A DNA stretch of 64,000 bases, taken from Sphingomonadales bacterium (lineage in GTDB: Bacteria > Pseudomonadota > Alphaproteobacteria > Sphingomonadales > Sphingomonadaceae). Below are positions 1-11,008 of this stretch, piece by piece (positions within the stretch are counted from its first letter, which is position 1; each line of letters opens with the position of its first letter). A model generated the notes under the pieces. The model saw only the letters and a list, made by a program, of their open reading frames with translations, was not told the origin of the DNA and made no database searches. Both the position numbers and the translations under genes were made by a program. The stretch lies in NCBI GenBank assembly GCA_004173185.1, contig SEFZ01000009.1, forward strand, positions 62,001 to 126,000. The letters run 5' to 3'.

Positions 1-304
1 CCAGCATCTCGGCGCGGCGCACCACGGGGATGCGACGCTCATAAGCGGCTTCGACTTCGGGATTGGTGCGCACGATCGCCGTGGAGGTCACCACCACCGC
101 CGCATCGCCCAAATTCTCGGCCTTGTGGCCAATCGTCACCTTGATCCCGCGATCGCGCAGCCCCTGCACGACATAGCCCTCGGCCACGTCCGAACCCTGC
201 ACCGAGTAACCGAGATTGTGCATCACTTCGGCAATGCCCGACATGCCGATGCCGCCAATTCCTACGAAATGGATTGTGCCAATATCTGTGGCGACGCCTT
301 TCAT
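1..304 (-). CDS. murC: UDP-N-acetylmuramate--L-alanine ligase, N-terminal part
   Basis: This is the first 101 residues of MurC; the rest lies beyond the left edge. MurC adds L-alanine to UDP-MurNAc in the cytoplasm, the first step of peptide-stem assembly. The visible part starts [20 protein letters not shown] and has the nucleotide-binding loop [13 protein letters not shown], followed by a GSD motif, as expected for the MurC Rossmann domain. The ATG overlaps the murG stop in an ATGA, so it belongs to the same transcript. The position as last visible gene of the dcw run agrees. The catalytic centre cannot be checked. Confidence 0.95.
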   Translation of the reverse strand, partial: MKGVATDIGTIHFVGIGGIGMSGIAEVMHNLGYSVQGSDVAEGYVVQGLRDRGIKVTIGHKAENLGDAAVVVTSTAIVRTNPEVEAAYERRIPVVRRAEML

Positions 305-1455
305 GCGTACGCGGTCCTTCCAGTCTGCATTGCTACGCGGCGAACGCCGATGGGCGCGGTCGGTGCATGAATCGATTCCACCAGATCGGCAAGATCGCGC
401 GCCGCATGCGGGCGTCCGCAGCTCTTCGCGCGGCCCGCCGCGTTCTCCAGCCCCTGCGTATCAAGGCCGAGCTTCTGGATCTGCTTGGCGAGTTCGGTCG
501 CAGTGAAGGCCCGCTGCGGGATCGTCCGCGCGCCGCCCGCAGCCGTGATCTCGCGCGCATTCACGGTCTGGTGATCGTCGGTCGCGCTGGGCAGCGGTAC
601 GAGGATCGCCGGGCGACCCGCTGCGGTAAGTTCCGAAATGGTCGAGGCCCCTGCCCGCGCGATCACGATATGCGTCCAGGCCAACGCCTCGGGCATGTCG
701 GCGATATAGGTGGAGATGTCGGCGGGAATGTCGTGCGCGCGATATTTGGCGCGGACCAGCTCGATATCCTCGACGCGCGCCTGATGCGTGACCTGCAGGC
801 GACGGCGGAAATGCACCGGCAGCAGCGCGAGGCCATCGGGCACGACCTGGCTCAATATGCTCGCGCCCTGGCTTCCGCCGGTGACGAGCACGCGGAAAAT
901 GCCATCCTCTTCCAGCATCGGATAGGGCCGGTTGCGCAGGGCAAGGACGGCCTCGCGCACCGGATTACCCACCAGATGCGTCTTGGCCTTCCAGCCCGGC
1001 TTCATCCGCTCGACATCTTCATACGACGTGGCGATCGCATCGACCTTGCCCGCGACAAAGCGATTGACCCGCCCCAGCACCGCATTCTGCTCGTGGATCA
1101 CCGTCGGGATGCCCGAGCGGAACGCGGCAAGGATCGAAGGCAGCGCAGGGTATCCGCCAAAGCCGATCACCGCCGAGGGACGCAAATCCTGGTATAGCCG
1201 CCGCGCCATCGAGCGCCCGGCCATGATCTTGCCCGCCGCGCGGATATAGCCAAGCGGCCCGCCGCCCATCCGGCCCGCGGGCAGAACGTGCGTCTCGATA
1301 TCCTCGAACAGCCCCGGAAAGCGCACGCCGCGATCGTCGCTGACCAACGCGACATGGTGCCCACGCGAAATCAGTTCGGCCGCGAGTGCCGCTGCGGGAA
1401 CCATATGCCCGCCCGTGCCGCCGGCGGCGAGGACGTAGCTGCGGGTGTTCGTCAT
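301..1455 (-). CDS. murG: UDP-GlcNAc:undecaprenyl-pyrophosphoryl-MurNAc-pentapeptide GlcNAc transferase
   Basis: MurG makes lipid II from lipid I on the inner face of the cytoplasmic membrane. The 384-residue protein has the family's N-terminal glycine-rich loop [10 protein letters not shown] near residue 12, the central GGSQGA motif, and a C-terminal half with the UDP-GlcNAc-binding pattern around [22 protein letters not shown]. Length fits the family. Its ATG overlaps the ftsW stop as ATGA and its stop overlaps the murC start the same way. No promoter-sized gap exists on either side. Confidence 0.97.
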   Translation of the reverse strand: MTNTRSYVLAAGGTGGHMVPAAALAAELISRGHHVALVSDDRGVRFPGLFEDIETHVLPAGRMGGGPLGYIRAAGKIMAGRSMARRLYQDLRPSAVIGFGGYPALPSILAAFRSGIPTVIHEQNAVLGRVNRFVAGKVDAIATSYEDVERMKPGWKAKTHLVGNPVREAVLALRNRPYPMLEEDGIFRVLVTGGSQGASILSQVVPDGLALLPVHFRRRLQVTHQARVEDIELVRAKYRAHDIPADISTYIADMPEALAWTHIVIARAGASTISELTAAGRPAILVPLPSATDDHQTVNAREITAAGGARTIPQRAFTATELAKQIQKLGLDTQGLENAAGRAKSCGRPHAARDLADLVESIHAPTAPIGVRRVAMQTGRTAYA

Positions 1456-2669
1456 GTAGTGCTCCAGCGGCCCGTATAGGGAGAGCGTTTCAGATAGGGG
1501 TTTCGCCGCGTGAAGGCGAGCAGCAACCCAAAGCCGACCGACAATGCCACCATCGACGATCCGCCATAGGAAATGAAGGGCAAGGTCATGCCCTTGCTCG
1601 GCGCGATGCCGGTGTTCACTGCCATGTTGATCAGCGCCTGTACGCCGAATTGCGCGGCGAGCCCGGCTGCGGCGAGCAACCGGAACGCATCCTCTTCATC
1701 GAGCAGCTTCATGAACACCCGGATGACGATCGCGAGATACAGCACCGCGATCACCGCGCAGGCGATCAGCCCGAATTCCTCGCCGATCACCGAGAAGATA
1801 TAATCGGTATGCGCCTCCGGCAGCCGGAATTTGGCCGTACCGCTGCCCGGCCCCGTGCCCGTCAGCCCGCCTGCGGTCAGCGTGTTGTGCGCCATCTCGA
1901 TCTGATAGCGATCGGTGAGCGCTGCTTCCTTGGTAGGAAAAAGGAAATTGTCGATGCGGCTGCGCGCATTGCCGTAAAACAGATAGGCCGCGACCACGCC
2001 GACGATCGCCGTGCCGCCCAGCGCCCCGATAGCGATCGGCGAGATACCGGCGATCATCAGCAGGATCATCCAGACGCTGGCGAAGATGATCGTCTGCCCG
2101 AAATCGGGCTGGATCATCAACAGCACCGCGATCAGCGCAACCACGCCGCCGGTAATCACCATCACCGGAAGCTGCGGATCCTTGGCGCGGAACGACAATA
2201 TCCACGCGGTGGAAACGACGAACATGGGCTTCAGGAACTCGGAGGGCTGGAGATCGGCAATGCCCAGATTGATCCAGCGCTTCGCTCCGTTCACTTCGGC
2301 GCCGATAAAGGGCAGTAGCATCAGCATTACGATGCAGATCGCCGTCCCGATCAGGCAAAGCCGTCGCGCCAGCGTGATCGGCAGCATCGATACTGCAACC
2401 AGCACCGGGACCGACACGCAGACCCACACCGCCTGCCGCCAGAAATAGTACATTGGCGGCATGATATGCGTCGCATCCGAATAGCGCCGCGCGGTCGCGG
2501 GCGACGCGGCTGCCACGGCGACCAGTCCGATCGCGATCAGCAGGAACGCGAGCAGCATCAGCACGCGATCGACTTCCCAGAACCACATGCCCGCGCGGCT
2601 CTGGCTCGCGCGGCCAAGCTGATTGCTCATGCGGGTGCGCACGATTTCGGTGCCGGCTTCTTCGCTCAT
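1452..2669 (-). CDS. ftsW: Peptidoglycan glycosyltransferase / division protein of the SEDS family
   Basis: FtsW polymerises lipid II at the septum together with the transpeptidase FtsI. The 405-residue protein shows about ten hydrophobic segments, the large periplasmic loop typical of SEDS proteins, and the conserved C-terminal pattern SYGGSSMVALSVGFGLLLAF. The first ATG is chosen because it overlaps the murD stop as ATGA; an internal Met at residue 14 is a less likely start. It lies between murD and murG, the usual ftsW position. Confidence 0.96.
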   Translation of the reverse strand: MSEEAGTEIVRTRMSNQLGRASQSRAGMWFWEVDRVLMLLAFLLIAIGLVAVAAASPATARRYSDATHIMPPMYYFWRQAVWVCVSVPVLVAVSMLPITLARRLCLIGTAICIVMLMLLPFIGAEVNGAKRWINLGIADLQPSEFLKPMFVVSTAWILSFRAKDPQLPVMVITGGVVALIAVLLMIQPDFGQTIIFASVWMILLMIAGISPIAIGALGGTAIVGVVAAYLFYGNARSRIDNFLFPTKEAALTDRYQIEMAHNTLTAGGLTGTGPGSGTAKFRLPEAHTDYIFSVIGEEFGLIACAVIAVLYLAIVIRVFMKLLDEEDAFRLLAAAGLAAQFGVQALINMAVNTGIAPSKGMTLPFISYGGSSMVALSVGFGLLLAFTRRNPYLKRSPYTGRWSTT

Positions 2670-3949
2670 GCTAACGCCGCCACGGCATCTCGGAATGCCT
2701 GTCCGCGTGCCTCATAATCCTTGAACTGATCGAACGAAGCGCATGCAGGCGAGAGCAAAACCACCTCGCCCGGCTGGGCGTTTGCCGCAGCGGCTTTGAC
2801 TGCCGCTTCCAGCGTGCCGCTTTCCTCAACCGGCATGTCGGGCGCGAGCAACTCCGCAAACATGCGGCTCGCATCGCCGATCGTATAGGCGTGGACAACA
2901 TGGCCGAAACCGGGGCGGCACGCATCGAGATCGTTGGTCTTGGCCTTGCCGCCGAGAATCCAATGGATGCGCGGATAGGCGGAGAGCGCCGGGGCGGTGG
3001 AGTCGGCGTTGGTCGCCTTGCTGTCATTGACGAACAGCACGCCATTCCTGGTCGCGACCCGCTCCATCCGGTGCGGCAGGCCGGGGAAGGTCTCCAACCC
3101 CTTGTCGATGCTGGCCTTGTCGATGCCCAGCGCTTCGCATGCCGCAATCGCGGCCAGCGCGTTCTGGGCATTGTGCGGCCCCTGCAAAGCGGGCCAGCGC
3201 GACTGATCCATGCAAAAGCCCGGCGCGATCTTGGTAAGATGCTCGCCGCGCTTCGATAGCGTCCGCGCGATGGCGGCGCTCGGCGCATCGCCGATGCCGA
3301 TCACTGCGTCATGTTCGGGCGATTGCATGCCGAACAGTCGCGCTTTGGATGCGGCATAGCCTTCGAACCCGTCATAGCGGTCGAGATGATCGGGCGTGAT
3401 GTTGAGCAGCACCGCCACATCGCAATCAAGGCTGTGCGTCAGGTCGATCTGATAGCTCGAAAGCTCGAGCACATAGACGCCACCAGCCGGTAGCGGATCG
3501 CGCCCGAGGATCGGCAGCCCGATATTGCCGCCCATCAGCGTCGGCAGGCCCGCAGTCTCGCAGATATGGTGGATCAGCGCAGTCGTGGTCGATTTGCCGT
3601 TGGTCCCGGTGATCCCCACCACTTTGTGCGGCGGCAGATCGGCCCGCACTTCGGCGAACAGCTCGATATCGCCGATGATCGGCACGTGCGCGATGGCTGC
3701 GTGCGCGCGGATCGGATGACTGTTAAGCGGCACGCCCGGCGAGACGACGATGCCGTCGAAACCGGTAAGGTCCATCCCAAGCGGATCGGCCAGCTCAGCG
3801 CCCTTGGCTTGCGCCCGCGCGCCCTCATTGCTGTCCCACGCAACCACGCTGGCACCGCCTGCAATCAGCGCGTCAACTGTCGCCAGTCCCGAACGGGCGA
3901 GCCCGAGCACTGCATAGCGTTTCCCGCTCCAGGCCCGGGAAACGATCAC
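2666..3949 (-). CDS. murD: UDP-N-acetylmuramoyl-L-alanine--D-glutamate ligase
   Basis: MurD adds D-glutamate to UDP-MurNAc-L-Ala in the cytoplasm. The 427-residue protein has an N-terminal Rossmann domain ([16 protein letters not shown]), the ATP loop [11 protein letters not shown], and the ELSSYQ and HRMERV regions of Mur ligases. The open frame extends much further upstream, into mraY, but that part has no family similarity. The start is set at a GTG whose last two bases overlap the mraY stop (GTGA), matching the overlap style of the cluster and the family length. Confidence 0.95.
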   Translation of the reverse strand: MIVSRAWSGKRYAVLGLARSGLATVDALIAGGASVVAWDSNEGARAQAKGAELADPLGMDLTGFDGIVVSPGVPLNSHPIRAHAAIAHVPIIGDIELFAEVRADLPPHKVVGITGTNGKSTTTALIHHICETAGLPTLMGGNIGLPILGRDPLPAGGVYVLELSSYQIDLTHSLDCDVAVLLNITPDHLDRYDGFEGYAASKARLFGMQSPEHDAVIGIGDAPSAAIARTLSKRGEHLTKIAPGFCMDQSRWPALQGPHNAQNALAAIAACEALGIDKASIDKGLETFPGLPHRMERVATRNGVLFVNDSKATNADSTAPALSAYPRIHWILGGKAKTNDLDACRPGFGHVVHAYTIGDASRMFAELLAPDMPVEESGTLEAAVKAAAANAQPGEVVLLSPACASFDQFKDYEARGQAFRDAVAALA

Positions 3950-5013
3950 CGAAGCTTCAGCGTCGCAAGCCCCGCCAGCGCCAGCACGAACGCGATGATC
4001 CAGAAACGGATCACGACGGTGGGCTCGGACCAGCCGAGCTGCTCGAAATGGTGATGGATCGGGGCCATCTTGAAGACGCGCTTGCCCGTGCGCTTGAAGA
4101 AGAACACCTGGATGATGACGCTCAGTGCTTCCATCACGAACAGGCCGCCGACGATGCCCAGCACCAGTTCGTGATGCGCCGTCACGGCAATCGCACCTAG
4201 CGCGCCGCCAAGCGCCAGCGAACCGGTATCGCCCATGAACACCGCCGCCGGTGGCGCATTGAACCACAGGAACGCCAGCCCCGCACCGATTATCGCGCCA
4301 CAGAAGATCGCCAGATCGCCTGCGCCGGGAATGTGCGGAATGCCCAGATAGGTCGCGTAGATCTTGTTGCCCGCCAGATAGACGATCAGCATGAACGCCA
4401 TGCTGGCGATCACCACCGGCATCGTCGCGAGGCCATCAAGCCCGTCGGTCAAGTTCACTGCATTGCCGAACGCGACGATCGTAAAGGCCGCGAACGGGAT
4501 GTAGAAATAGCCGAGATCGGGGCGGATGCTCAGGAACGGGATATAAAGGTGCGTGTCGCTCTGCGAGATAATGATCCAGCTGGCGATGCCCGCGATCAAG
4601 AACTCGCCCAGCAAGCGCGCCTTGCTCGATACGCCCTTGGTGCTCGCCTTCCGCACCTTGTCATAATCGTCGAGAAAACCGATCATCCCGAACCCGAAGG
4701 TCACGAACATGCACGCCCAGACATAGGGGTTCTTCAGGTCCATCCACAGGAAGACCGAGAGCATCAGGCTGGTCAGGATCATCAGTCCGCCCATCGTGGG
4801 CGTGCCGCGCTTGGCGAGGTGGCTTTGCGGGCCATCGTCGCGGATCGGTTGCCCCTTGCCCTGGCGAACGCGCAGCCAGCCGATGAAGCGCGGGCCAATG
4901 ATAAGGCCGATCAGCAAAGCAGTCGCCACCGCGCCGCCCGAACGGAAGGAGAGGTAGCGGAAGAGATTGAAAATGCCCGGAAAGCCCAGCCACTCTGCAA
5001 CAAGATACAGCAT
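3946..5013 (-). CDS. mraY: Phospho-N-acetylmuramoyl-pentapeptide transferase
   Basis: MraY moves phospho-MurNAc-pentapeptide onto undecaprenyl phosphate, forming lipid I in the membrane. The 355-residue polytopic protein has the family motifs [20 protein letters not shown] and [13 protein letters not shown] (magnesium and uridine binding aspartates), and the C-terminal MAPIHHHFE motif. About ten transmembrane segments are visible. The ATG shares one base with the murF stop (TGATG). The gene is full length and sits in the canonical murF-mraY-murD order. Confidence 0.97.
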   Translation of the reverse strand: MLYLVAEWLGFPGIFNLFRYLSFRSGGAVATALLIGLIIGPRFIGWLRVRQGKGQPIRDDGPQSHLAKRGTPTMGGLMILTSLMLSVFLWMDLKNPYVWACMFVTFGFGMIGFLDDYDKVRKASTKGVSSKARLLGEFLIAGIASWIIISQSDTHLYIPFLSIRPDLGYFYIPFAAFTIVAFGNAVNLTDGLDGLATMPVVIASMAFMLIVYLAGNKIYATYLGIPHIPGAGDLAIFCGAIIGAGLAFLWFNAPPAAVFMGDTGSLALGGALGAIAVTAHHELVLGIVGGLFVMEALSVIIQVFFFKRTGKRVFKMAPIHHHFEQLGWSEPTVVIRFWIIAFVLALAGLATLKLR

Positions 5014-6389
5014 CAGGCAGGTGCCCTTTCCGTCAGCGCCGCGACGATTGTCGACAGCCGCACGCCGTTCGAACCTTTAACGAGAACCGCGTCACCGGGC
5101 GAAAGCATCGCTTCCAGTCGCTCGCGGGCCATCGTCGCGTCGGGCACATGGACGAAATCTATCCGCCCCTCAAGCGCTTCCGCAAGCGGCGTCATCGCTT
5201 CACCGACAAGGATCGCATAATCCACCGCAGCGGCTTCGATCGGCCCAGAAAGCTCGGCGTGAAACACGTCCGAATGCGCCCCCAGTTCGCGCATCTCGCC
5301 CAATACCGCGATTTTGCGGCCGGTCTCATGCGCCAGCACTTGCAGCGTTGCGCGCATCGATGCGGGGTTGGCGTTATAGCTCTCGTCGATGATCAGCGCT
5401 TCGCCACTGCCTGCCGCCACCTTGATCCGCGCCCCACGCCCGGTCAGGCCGCCAAGCTCGGCCAGCGCAAGGCCCGCGAGTTCCAGATCGCCGCCCACCG
5501 CCTGCACGGCAGCAAGGATCGCCATCGCGTTCGAAATCCAATGCTCGCCCGGCTGCGACAGCGTGAAGCTCAGTTCGCGATCACGCACCCGGGCAGTGAT
5601 GAACGTGCCCCCTGCCCGCGAACGCATCGATTCCAGCACATGGACGTCCGCACCCGTACCCAGCCCAAAGGTCACGATCTGCGCCGCATAGGGCTTGGCC
5701 GCCGCGATCAGCCGGTCGCGATGCGGGCTGTCATAGGGAATGATCGCCGTACCGCCCGGCTCAAGGCCCGCGAAAATCTCACCCTTGGCGTCGGCAATCG
5801 CGCTTTCGTCCTTGAAGAAGCCCATATGCGCCGGCGCGATCGTGGTGACGATCGCCACGTGGGGGCGCACAAGCTGGGTTAGCGCGGCCAGTTCGCCCGC
5901 ATGGTTCATCCCCATTTCGAACACACCGAAGCGAGCCGTAATCGGCATCCGCGACAGGCTCAGCGGCACGCCGACATGGTTGTTGTAGCTCTTCACCGAA
6001 CGATGCGCATAGCCCGGCTCAATCCGGTCGAGCGCCGCGAACAATGCTTCCTTGGTGCCGGTCTTACCCGCCGAACCGGTAACCCCGATCACCTTGGCCG
6101 AACTGCGCGCGCGCCCGGCCTTGCCCAGCGCGTCGAGCGCGGCAGTCGTGTCCGCCACCAAAATGTGCGGGTGCGATGGCGGATGGGAGTGAACCACCGC
6201 ACCCGCAGCCCCTTGGCCAAATGCCTGGTCTAGGAAAAGATGGCCATCGCTGGCCTCCCCCTTCAACGCCAGGAACAGGTCGCCCGGGCCAACCTCGCGA
6301 GAGTCGAACGTGACTCCCGAAACTTCAAAATCCTCGCTCGCCGTGCCGCCGGTCGCGGTGGCGATTTCCGCAGATGTCCACAGCCTCAC
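5013..6389 (-). CDS. murF: UDP-N-acetylmuramoyl-tripeptide--D-alanyl-D-alanine ligase
   Basis: MurF attaches D-Ala-D-Ala to complete the UDP-MurNAc-pentapeptide. The protein (458 residues) carries the ATP loop [12 protein letters not shown], the [12 protein letters not shown] segment and the [11 protein letters not shown] motif typical of MurF. Two GTG codons could start it. The downstream one, at 6389, overlaps the murE stop as GTGA and has GGAG eight bases before it; the other, at 6398, has no well-spaced ribosome site. The 6389 start is preferred, moderately surely. Confidence 0.94.
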   Translation of the reverse strand: MRLWTSAEIATATGGTASEDFEVSGVTFDSREVGPGDLFLALKGEASDGHLFLDQAFGQGAAGAVVHSHPPSHPHILVADTTAALDALGKAGRARSSAKVIGVTGSAGKTGTKEALFAALDRIEPGYAHRSVKSYNNHVGVPLSLSRMPITARFGVFEMGMNHAGELAALTQLVRPHVAIVTTIAPAHMGFFKDESAIADAKGEIFAGLEPGGTAIIPYDSPHRDRLIAAAKPYAAQIVTFGLGTGADVHVLESMRSRAGGTFITARVRDRELSFTLSQPGEHWISNAMAILAAVQAVGGDLELAGLALAELGGLTGRGARIKVAAGSGEALIIDESYNANPASMRATLQVLAHETGRKIAVLGEMRELGAHSDVFHAELSGPIEAAAVDYAILVGEAMTPLAEALEGRIDFVHVPDATMARERLEAMLSPGDAVLVKGSNGVRLSTIVAALTERAPA

Positions 6390-7801
6390 GCCGCGCACTC
6401 CCGCGCTACGCTGACATCGTCGAACGGCAACACCCGGTCGCCGACGATCTGCCCCTGCTCATGCCCCTTGCCGGCGAGCAGCACGATATCGCCCGCTTCC
6501 GCCATCGCAATCGCCGCAGCAATCGCTTCACGCCGTCCGCCAATCTCGATGCCCTCTGGCGCACCTTTGAGCACTTCGGCGCGGATCGCAGCCGGGTCTT
6601 CGGAGCGCGGATTATCGTCGCTGACGATCACCACATCGGCACCCGCAGCAGCCGCCTGCCCCATCGGCTCCCGCTTGCCGGTATCGCGATCACCGCCCGC
6701 GCCGAACATCAGGATCAGCTTGCCCGAAATATGCGGCTTGAGCGCCGCAATCGCAGCCTCCAGCGCATCGGGAGTATGCGCGTAATCGACATAGACCGGC
6801 GCGCCGGTCTGCGTAATCACTGCGCGCTCCAGCCGCCCGCGCACGGGCTGCAGCCGCGCGAGATTGGCGATGGTTGCGGCCACATCGCCGCCCGTCGCGA
6901 TCACCAGCCCTGCGGCGGTCAGCGCGTTTGCCGCCTGATACCCACCGATCAGCGGCAGCATCACTTCATAGGTCGATCCGCCAGCCTCGATCGTCAGCTT
7001 CTGCCCGAGCAGGCTCGGATCACGCCCGACGAGCCGCAATGTCTCGCCATGCTCGCCCACCGTGATCAGCTTGTTGCCCCGCGCCCGCGCCAGTTCCTCG
7101 ACGCGTTGGGAGTTGCGGTCATCGGCCCAGACGACGGCTGTGCCATCGGTCGCCAACACATCGGCGAACAGCCGCAGCTTCGCGTGAAAATAGGCGGCCA
7201 TATCGCCATGATAATCGAGATGATCGCGGCTGAGATTGGTGAAGGCAGCAGCGGTTACCGGCAGCCCCTCGGTGCGATATTGCGACAGCCCGTGGCTCGA
7301 TGCTTCGAACGCCACATGCGTCACGCCTTCGCGCGCCAGCCCGGCAACGTTGGAGAGAAACGTCACCACATCCGGCGTGGTCAGCCCGGTCGAAATGCTT
7401 TCGTCCGAAGTCGTGACGCCCAGCGTGCCGATCGAAGCTGCATGATGCCCCGCCATCCGCCACAATTGCCGCGTCATCTCGACCGTGGAGGTCTTGCCGT
7501 TGGTCCCGGTCACCGCAATGCAGGTCGCGGGAAACGGCGCAAAGAATTTGGCGGCCAGCGCGGCAAACATTTCGCGCGGATTATCGTCCGCAATGTGCAG
7601 CGCGCCTTCGACCACAATTTCGGGCCGGGCGACGATCGCCACTGCCCCGGCCTTGATCGCAGCCGGAATGAAATCCTCGCCATTGACCCGCATGCCCTGA
7701 AACGCGCCGAAGATCGTTCCCGGAGCCACCTTGCGGTGATCAATCGCAAAGCCGGTGACGTTGGCGCTTTCGCCGCCGCCCGTCAGCGTGCCCAGCTTCA
7801 T
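6386..7801 (-). CDS. murE: UDP-N-acetylmuramoyl-L-alanyl-D-glutamate--2,6-diaminopimelate ligase
   Basis: MurE adds the third amino acid of the stem peptide. The 471-residue protein has the ATP loop GTNGKTSTVEM and, near residue 400, the DNPR motif (SDDNPRSEDP) that marks MurE enzymes using meso-diaminopimelate, the normal residue in Gram-negative bacteria. The central FTNLSRDHLDYHG segment is also characteristic. The ATG overlaps the ftsI stop as ATGA. Full length, no anomalies. Confidence 0.96.
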   Translation of the reverse strand: MKLGTLTGGGESANVTGFAIDHRKVAPGTIFGAFQGMRVNGEDFIPAAIKAGAVAIVARPEIVVEGALHIADDNPREMFAALAAKFFAPFPATCIAVTGTNGKTSTVEMTRQLWRMAGHHAASIGTLGVTTSDESISTGLTTPDVVTFLSNVAGLAREGVTHVAFEASSHGLSQYRTEGLPVTAAAFTNLSRDHLDYHGDMAAYFHAKLRLFADVLATDGTAVVWADDRNSQRVEELARARGNKLITVGEHGETLRLVGRDPSLLGQKLTIEAGGSTYEVMLPLIGGYQAANALTAAGLVIATGGDVAATIANLARLQPVRGRLERAVITQTGAPVYVDYAHTPDALEAAIAALKPHISGKLILMFGAGGDRDTGKREPMGQAAAAGADVVIVSDDNPRSEDPAAIRAEVLKGAPEGIEIGGRREAIAAAIAMAEAGDIVLLAGKGHEQGQIVGDRVLPFDDVSVARECAA

Positions 7802-9504
7802 TCGGCACCTGGCTTGGGCTTGGGGCCGCCCCAGATCATCGGGAGCAATTCGCTCACATCGATGTCGCGCTTCTCATCAGGCGTCACGCCCAGAATTGTG
7901 CCGGTGCGACTGATCACGCGGGAAACGACCGGCGCGGCGGTCCATGCCGCGGTGGTGCGCGGCGTCTTTGCAGTGGGTTTTGGAGAATCTAGCATTGCGA
8001 TCATCACATAGCGCGGCGCGTCGATCGGGAAAGCCACCGCGAAGGTCGAAACGTTCCTGCTCTTGTCATAACCACCGCCCGAAGCGGCTTCGGCCGTGCC
8101 AGTCTTGCCCCCAAGCCGATAGCCCTTGGCCTCGCCGTTGCGCCCAGTGCCCTTCAGCACGATCAGGCGAAGCAGCTGGCGCATCCGATGGCTGGTCGCA
8201 TCGCTCAGCACGCGCGTGCCCTGAACGGCTTTGCCCGGCTCAACCTTGAACAGGGTTGCCGGGCGCTGGATGCCGCCATTGACCATCGTCGCATAGGCCG
8301 TCGCAAGGTGCATCGGCGTCACTGCGATGCCGTGGCCATAGGCCGTGGTCATCACCGTGGTCCGCGCCCAGAATTTTGGCCACAAAGGTCGCGCCTTGTC
8401 AGGCAGTTCGATGGCCGGACGGTCACCAAAGCCAAGCTGGCGGAAGATCGTCTGCAGTCGTTCGGCGCCAATCTCGTCGGCGATGCGCGCAGTGGCGATG
8501 TTCGACGAATAGATCATCGTTTCCGGGATATTGAGCCAGCGAAACTGCTCGTCGCCGGGATCGTCGCGGATCTTGAAACGGCCGACCTGGAGCGGCTCGG
8601 TCGCATCGTAGCGGCGCGACATCGACGTGATGACGCCGCTCTCGATCCCGGCAGCAACCGCGATCGGCTTGAAGGTCGAGCCCAGCTCATACACGCTCTG
8701 CGTCACGTTATTCGGCGGCGGCGAGCCGGTCAGCTTGTTCGGGTTGAAGCTCGGCAGCGAAACCATCGCCATCACTTCGCCGGTGTTCGCATCGAGGATG
8801 ATCCCCGCGGCGCCGCGCGCCTGGAACTCCGTCATCGTGTTGCCCAGCTCGTTCTCAAGCGCCGCCTGCACGCGCGAATCGATCGATAGCACGACCGGCT
8901 TGCCGCGCTGCTCCGGATTGGTCAGTTGCGCGTTGAGCACCTTCTCCATGCCCGAGACGCCGTTGCCCTTGTCATCAAGGAAGCCAAGGATGTGCGCCGC
9001 CATTTCGGACTGCGGATAAAGCCGCTCAGGCTCGCGCTGGAATGCGATTGCCGGCTCGCCCAGCGCGTTGACTGCATTGACCTGTTCGGGAAGCGCGCGG
9101 CGCTTGAGCCAGGCGAAGTTGCTGCCCGAATTGAGCAGGGCATAATAAGAGCTGGCCGATTTTTCCGGGAACATCTCCGAAAGCTTCTGTGCCAGCACCC
9201 CCTTGTCGCCGATCACTCGATTGGGATGCACCGCGATCGCCCATGCATCGATCGATCGTGCAAGCGGGGCACCGTTGCGATCGACGATGTCCCCGCGCGG
9301 CGGAAGCAGCGTCGCGGACAGATTACGTGCAGTCGCAGGCTCCGCCCAAATCGCGAGCAGCATCAATTTGCCGATTACCAGCAGCGATCCAAAGCCGAAC
9401 AGCAGCGACAGAATCATCAGACGAACCTGCGCAGTAGCGACAAGCGCCTGCCGGGCGCCGCCCGAACCGCGCGCGCGCGCGGGCGGGGCGACGACGACGA
9501 TCAA
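7798..9504 (-). CDS. ftsI: Septal peptidoglycan transpeptidase (class B penicillin-binding protein 3)
   Basis: FtsI crosslinks septal peptidoglycan in partnership with FtsW. The 568-residue protein has one N-terminal membrane anchor (about residues 28-52), a pedestal domain, and a transpeptidase domain with the three expected motifs in order: SxxK in GSTFKPIAV, SxN in YSSNIATARI and KTG in GGKTGTAEA. The start is a TTG overlapping the ftsL stop (TTGA); no ATG or GTG is better placed, and a GAGAAG stretch lies upstream. The rare start codon is worth noting but fits the coupling seen throughout the cluster. Confidence 0.94.
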   Translation of the reverse strand: MIVVVAPPARARGSGGARQALVATAQVRLMILSLLFGFGSLLVIGKLMLLAIWAEPATARNLSATLLPPRGDIVDRNGAPLARSIDAWAIAVHPNRVIGDKGVLAQKLSEMFPEKSASSYYALLNSGSNFAWLKRRALPEQVNAVNALGEPAIAFQREPERLYPQSEMAAHILGFLDDKGNGVSGMEKVLNAQLTNPEQRGKPVVLSIDSRVQAALENELGNTMTEFQARGAAGIILDANTGEVMAMVSLPSFNPNKLTGSPPPNNVTQSVYELGSTFKPIAVAAGIESGVITSMSRRYDATEPLQVGRFKIRDDPGDEQFRWLNIPETMIYSSNIATARIADEIGAERLQTIFRQLGFGDRPAIELPDKARPLWPKFWARTTVMTTAYGHGIAVTPMHLATAYATMVNGGIQRPATLFKVEPGKAVQGTRVLSDATSHRMRQLLRLIVLKGTGRNGEAKGYRLGGKTGTAEAASGGGYDKSRNVSTFAVAFPIDAPRYVMIAMLDSPKPTAKTPRTTAAWTAAPVVSRVISRTGTILGVTPDEKRDIDVSELLPMIWGGPKPKPGAE

Positions 9505-10055
9505 CGCAGCGACTTCTTCTCGCGCGCCGCCAACTGCTGAAGGTCATTCATCGTCGACACGCTCAGAAGCTTGTTCTCGACCATAGCCACGGCAGTCTTG
9601 TCAGCCTTCTTCATCAGGTTGCGCAACTCCTTGTCCTGCTGCGCAGCGCTCTTGTCCTTGCCCGGGCTATGCACCGGTTCGGCGGCAGCCGTAACCACCA
9701 CTGCGGGGGCAGCCTCCATGCGCGCGCCAGCCGGGATGACCAGCGACGCCATCTGCACCTGGTCCGAACGATTGAGATCGGCAAGCGCTTCTTCGCCCGC
9801 CAGATATTGCTGCGGCGCGGGTGCGGCCATCGCCAGCACTTCGCCGTTCCAGCGCTGAAGCTGCGCGAGATTGGCGCGCGTATCGAATTCGGTCTCGAGC
9901 CCGCGAATATCCTTCTGCGCCTGAATGATGGCGGCCTTCACCGCCTGAAGCTTGGCGCGTTCGGTCGCGCCGTGCGAGTTCACCATGTAGCAGGCCGGTG
10001 CGACGATCACACCGAGCAGGAACCAACCGAGCCCCTTAAATCCCTGACCAACCAT
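9501..10055 (-). CDS. ftsL: FtsL-like division protein
   Basis: A 184-residue bitopic protein encoded between rsmH and ftsI, where ftsL is always found. It has a short cytoplasmic start, one membrane segment (WFLLGVIVAPACYMV, about residues 11-26), then a segment rich in Lys, Gln and Glu predicted to form a coiled coil, and a longer Ala-rich C-terminal part. FtsL normally bridges FtsB/FtsQ with FtsWI in the periplasm. Sequence conservation in this family is low, so the name rests mainly on topology and position. The ATG shares one base with the rsmH stop. Confidence 0.85.
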   Translation of the reverse strand: MVGQGFKGLGWFLLGVIVAPACYMVNSHGATERAKLQAVKAAIIQAQKDIRGLETEFDTRANLAQLQRWNGEVLAMAAPAPQQYLAGEEALADLNRSDQVQMASLVIPAGARMEAAPAVVVTAAAEPVHSPGKDKSAAQQDKELRNLMKKADKTAVAMVENKLLSVSTMNDLQQLAAREKKSLR

Positions 10056-11008
10056 CAGTTTACTCCTTCACTCACCCACGCCGCCGCCGACGTCCGCCGC
10101 GCTACGCGCAGGGTTGCCGACCGGGCGCGGGGATTACGCGCTACCTCCTCCTCGCCCGGGCGGATCGCCTTGGCGGGAGACTCAAAACTGGGCTCGGCCT
10201 TGGCAGCCTTTGCCGGAAGATGGCGCGAACCCGCGGGCTCGCTGCCACTGCGTTCCCGAAGGAAGCGCTTGACCAGACGGTCTTCGAGGCTGTGGAACGT
10301 TACCACCGCAAGGCGGCCGCCGGGCTTGAGCACACGCTCCGCCGCAGCCAGCCCTTCGGCCAGTTCATCGAGCTCGCGGTTGATAAAGATACGCACCGCC
10401 TGGAAGGTCCTCGTTGCCGGATCCTTCTTGTCGTGCGGCTTATATCCTAACGACTTCCTAACCACGTTCGCTAACTCCGATGTACGGGTCAGCGGGCGCG
10501 CCCGGACGATGGCGCCGGCCACGCGGCGCGAGCGCGGCTCGTCGCCAAAATTGTAGAGCACGTCGGCGATCTCGGCTTCATCGGCAGTGTTCAGCCATTC
10601 GGCGGCAGTGATCCCCTCGCCGTCCATCCGCATATCGAGCGGTCCGTCCTGCTGGAACGAGAAGCCGCGCTCGGCCTGGTCGAGCTGCATCGACGAAACG
10701 CCGATATCCATCGTCACGCCATCGACGGGCGCGAAGTCACGCAAAGTGAGCTCGCTTTCCATCTGGCTGAACGGCGCCTCGATCAGAATCAGGCGTCCAT
10801 TGGCGGCAACAACCAGAGATTGGCCGCTCCCGATCGCATGGGGGTCGCGATCGAAAGCGGCCACCTCGGCACCCCGCTCGAGGATCAGGCTAGTGTAACC
10901 GCCCGCACCGAAGGTCGCGTCGACATGACGTTCGCCGGGCACAATGGCGAGCGCATCGACAACTTCCTCGAGCAGTACGGGGATGTGCGGCTGGGTTGGC
11001 GAGCTCAC
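10055..11008 (-). CDS. rsmH: 16S rRNA (cytosine(1402)-N(4))-methyltransferase
   Basis: RsmH (MraW) methylates N4 of C1402 in 16S rRNA. The 317-residue protein begins [20 protein letters not shown] and has the SAM-binding [10 protein letters not shown] motif, the [21 protein letters not shown] segment and the C-terminal [14 protein letters not shown] motif, all diagnostic. The frame stays open far upstream inside mraZ; the start is placed at the GTG overlapping the mraZ stop (GTGA), which restores the usual N-terminus. Confidence 0.96.
   Translation of the reverse strand: MSSPTQPHIPVLLEEVVDALAIVPGERHVDATFGAGGYTSLILERGAEVAAFDRDPHAIGSGQSLVVAANGRLILIEAPFSQMESELTLRDFAPVDGVTMDIGVSSMQLDQAERGFSFQQDGPLDMRMDGEGITAAEWLNTADEAEIADVLYNFGDEPRSRRVAGAIVRARPLTRTSELANVVRKSLGYKPHDKKDPATRTFQAVRIFINRELDELAEGLAAAERVLKPGGRLAVVTFHSLEDRLVKRFLRERSGSEPAGSRHLPAKAAKAEPSFESPAKAIRPGEEEVARNPRARSATLRVARRTSAAAWVSEGVN

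Noticed and set aside
6374..8011. 545-codon plus-strand frame opposite murE
   Set aside because: Shadow frame; MurE and FtsI are unambiguous on the other strand.
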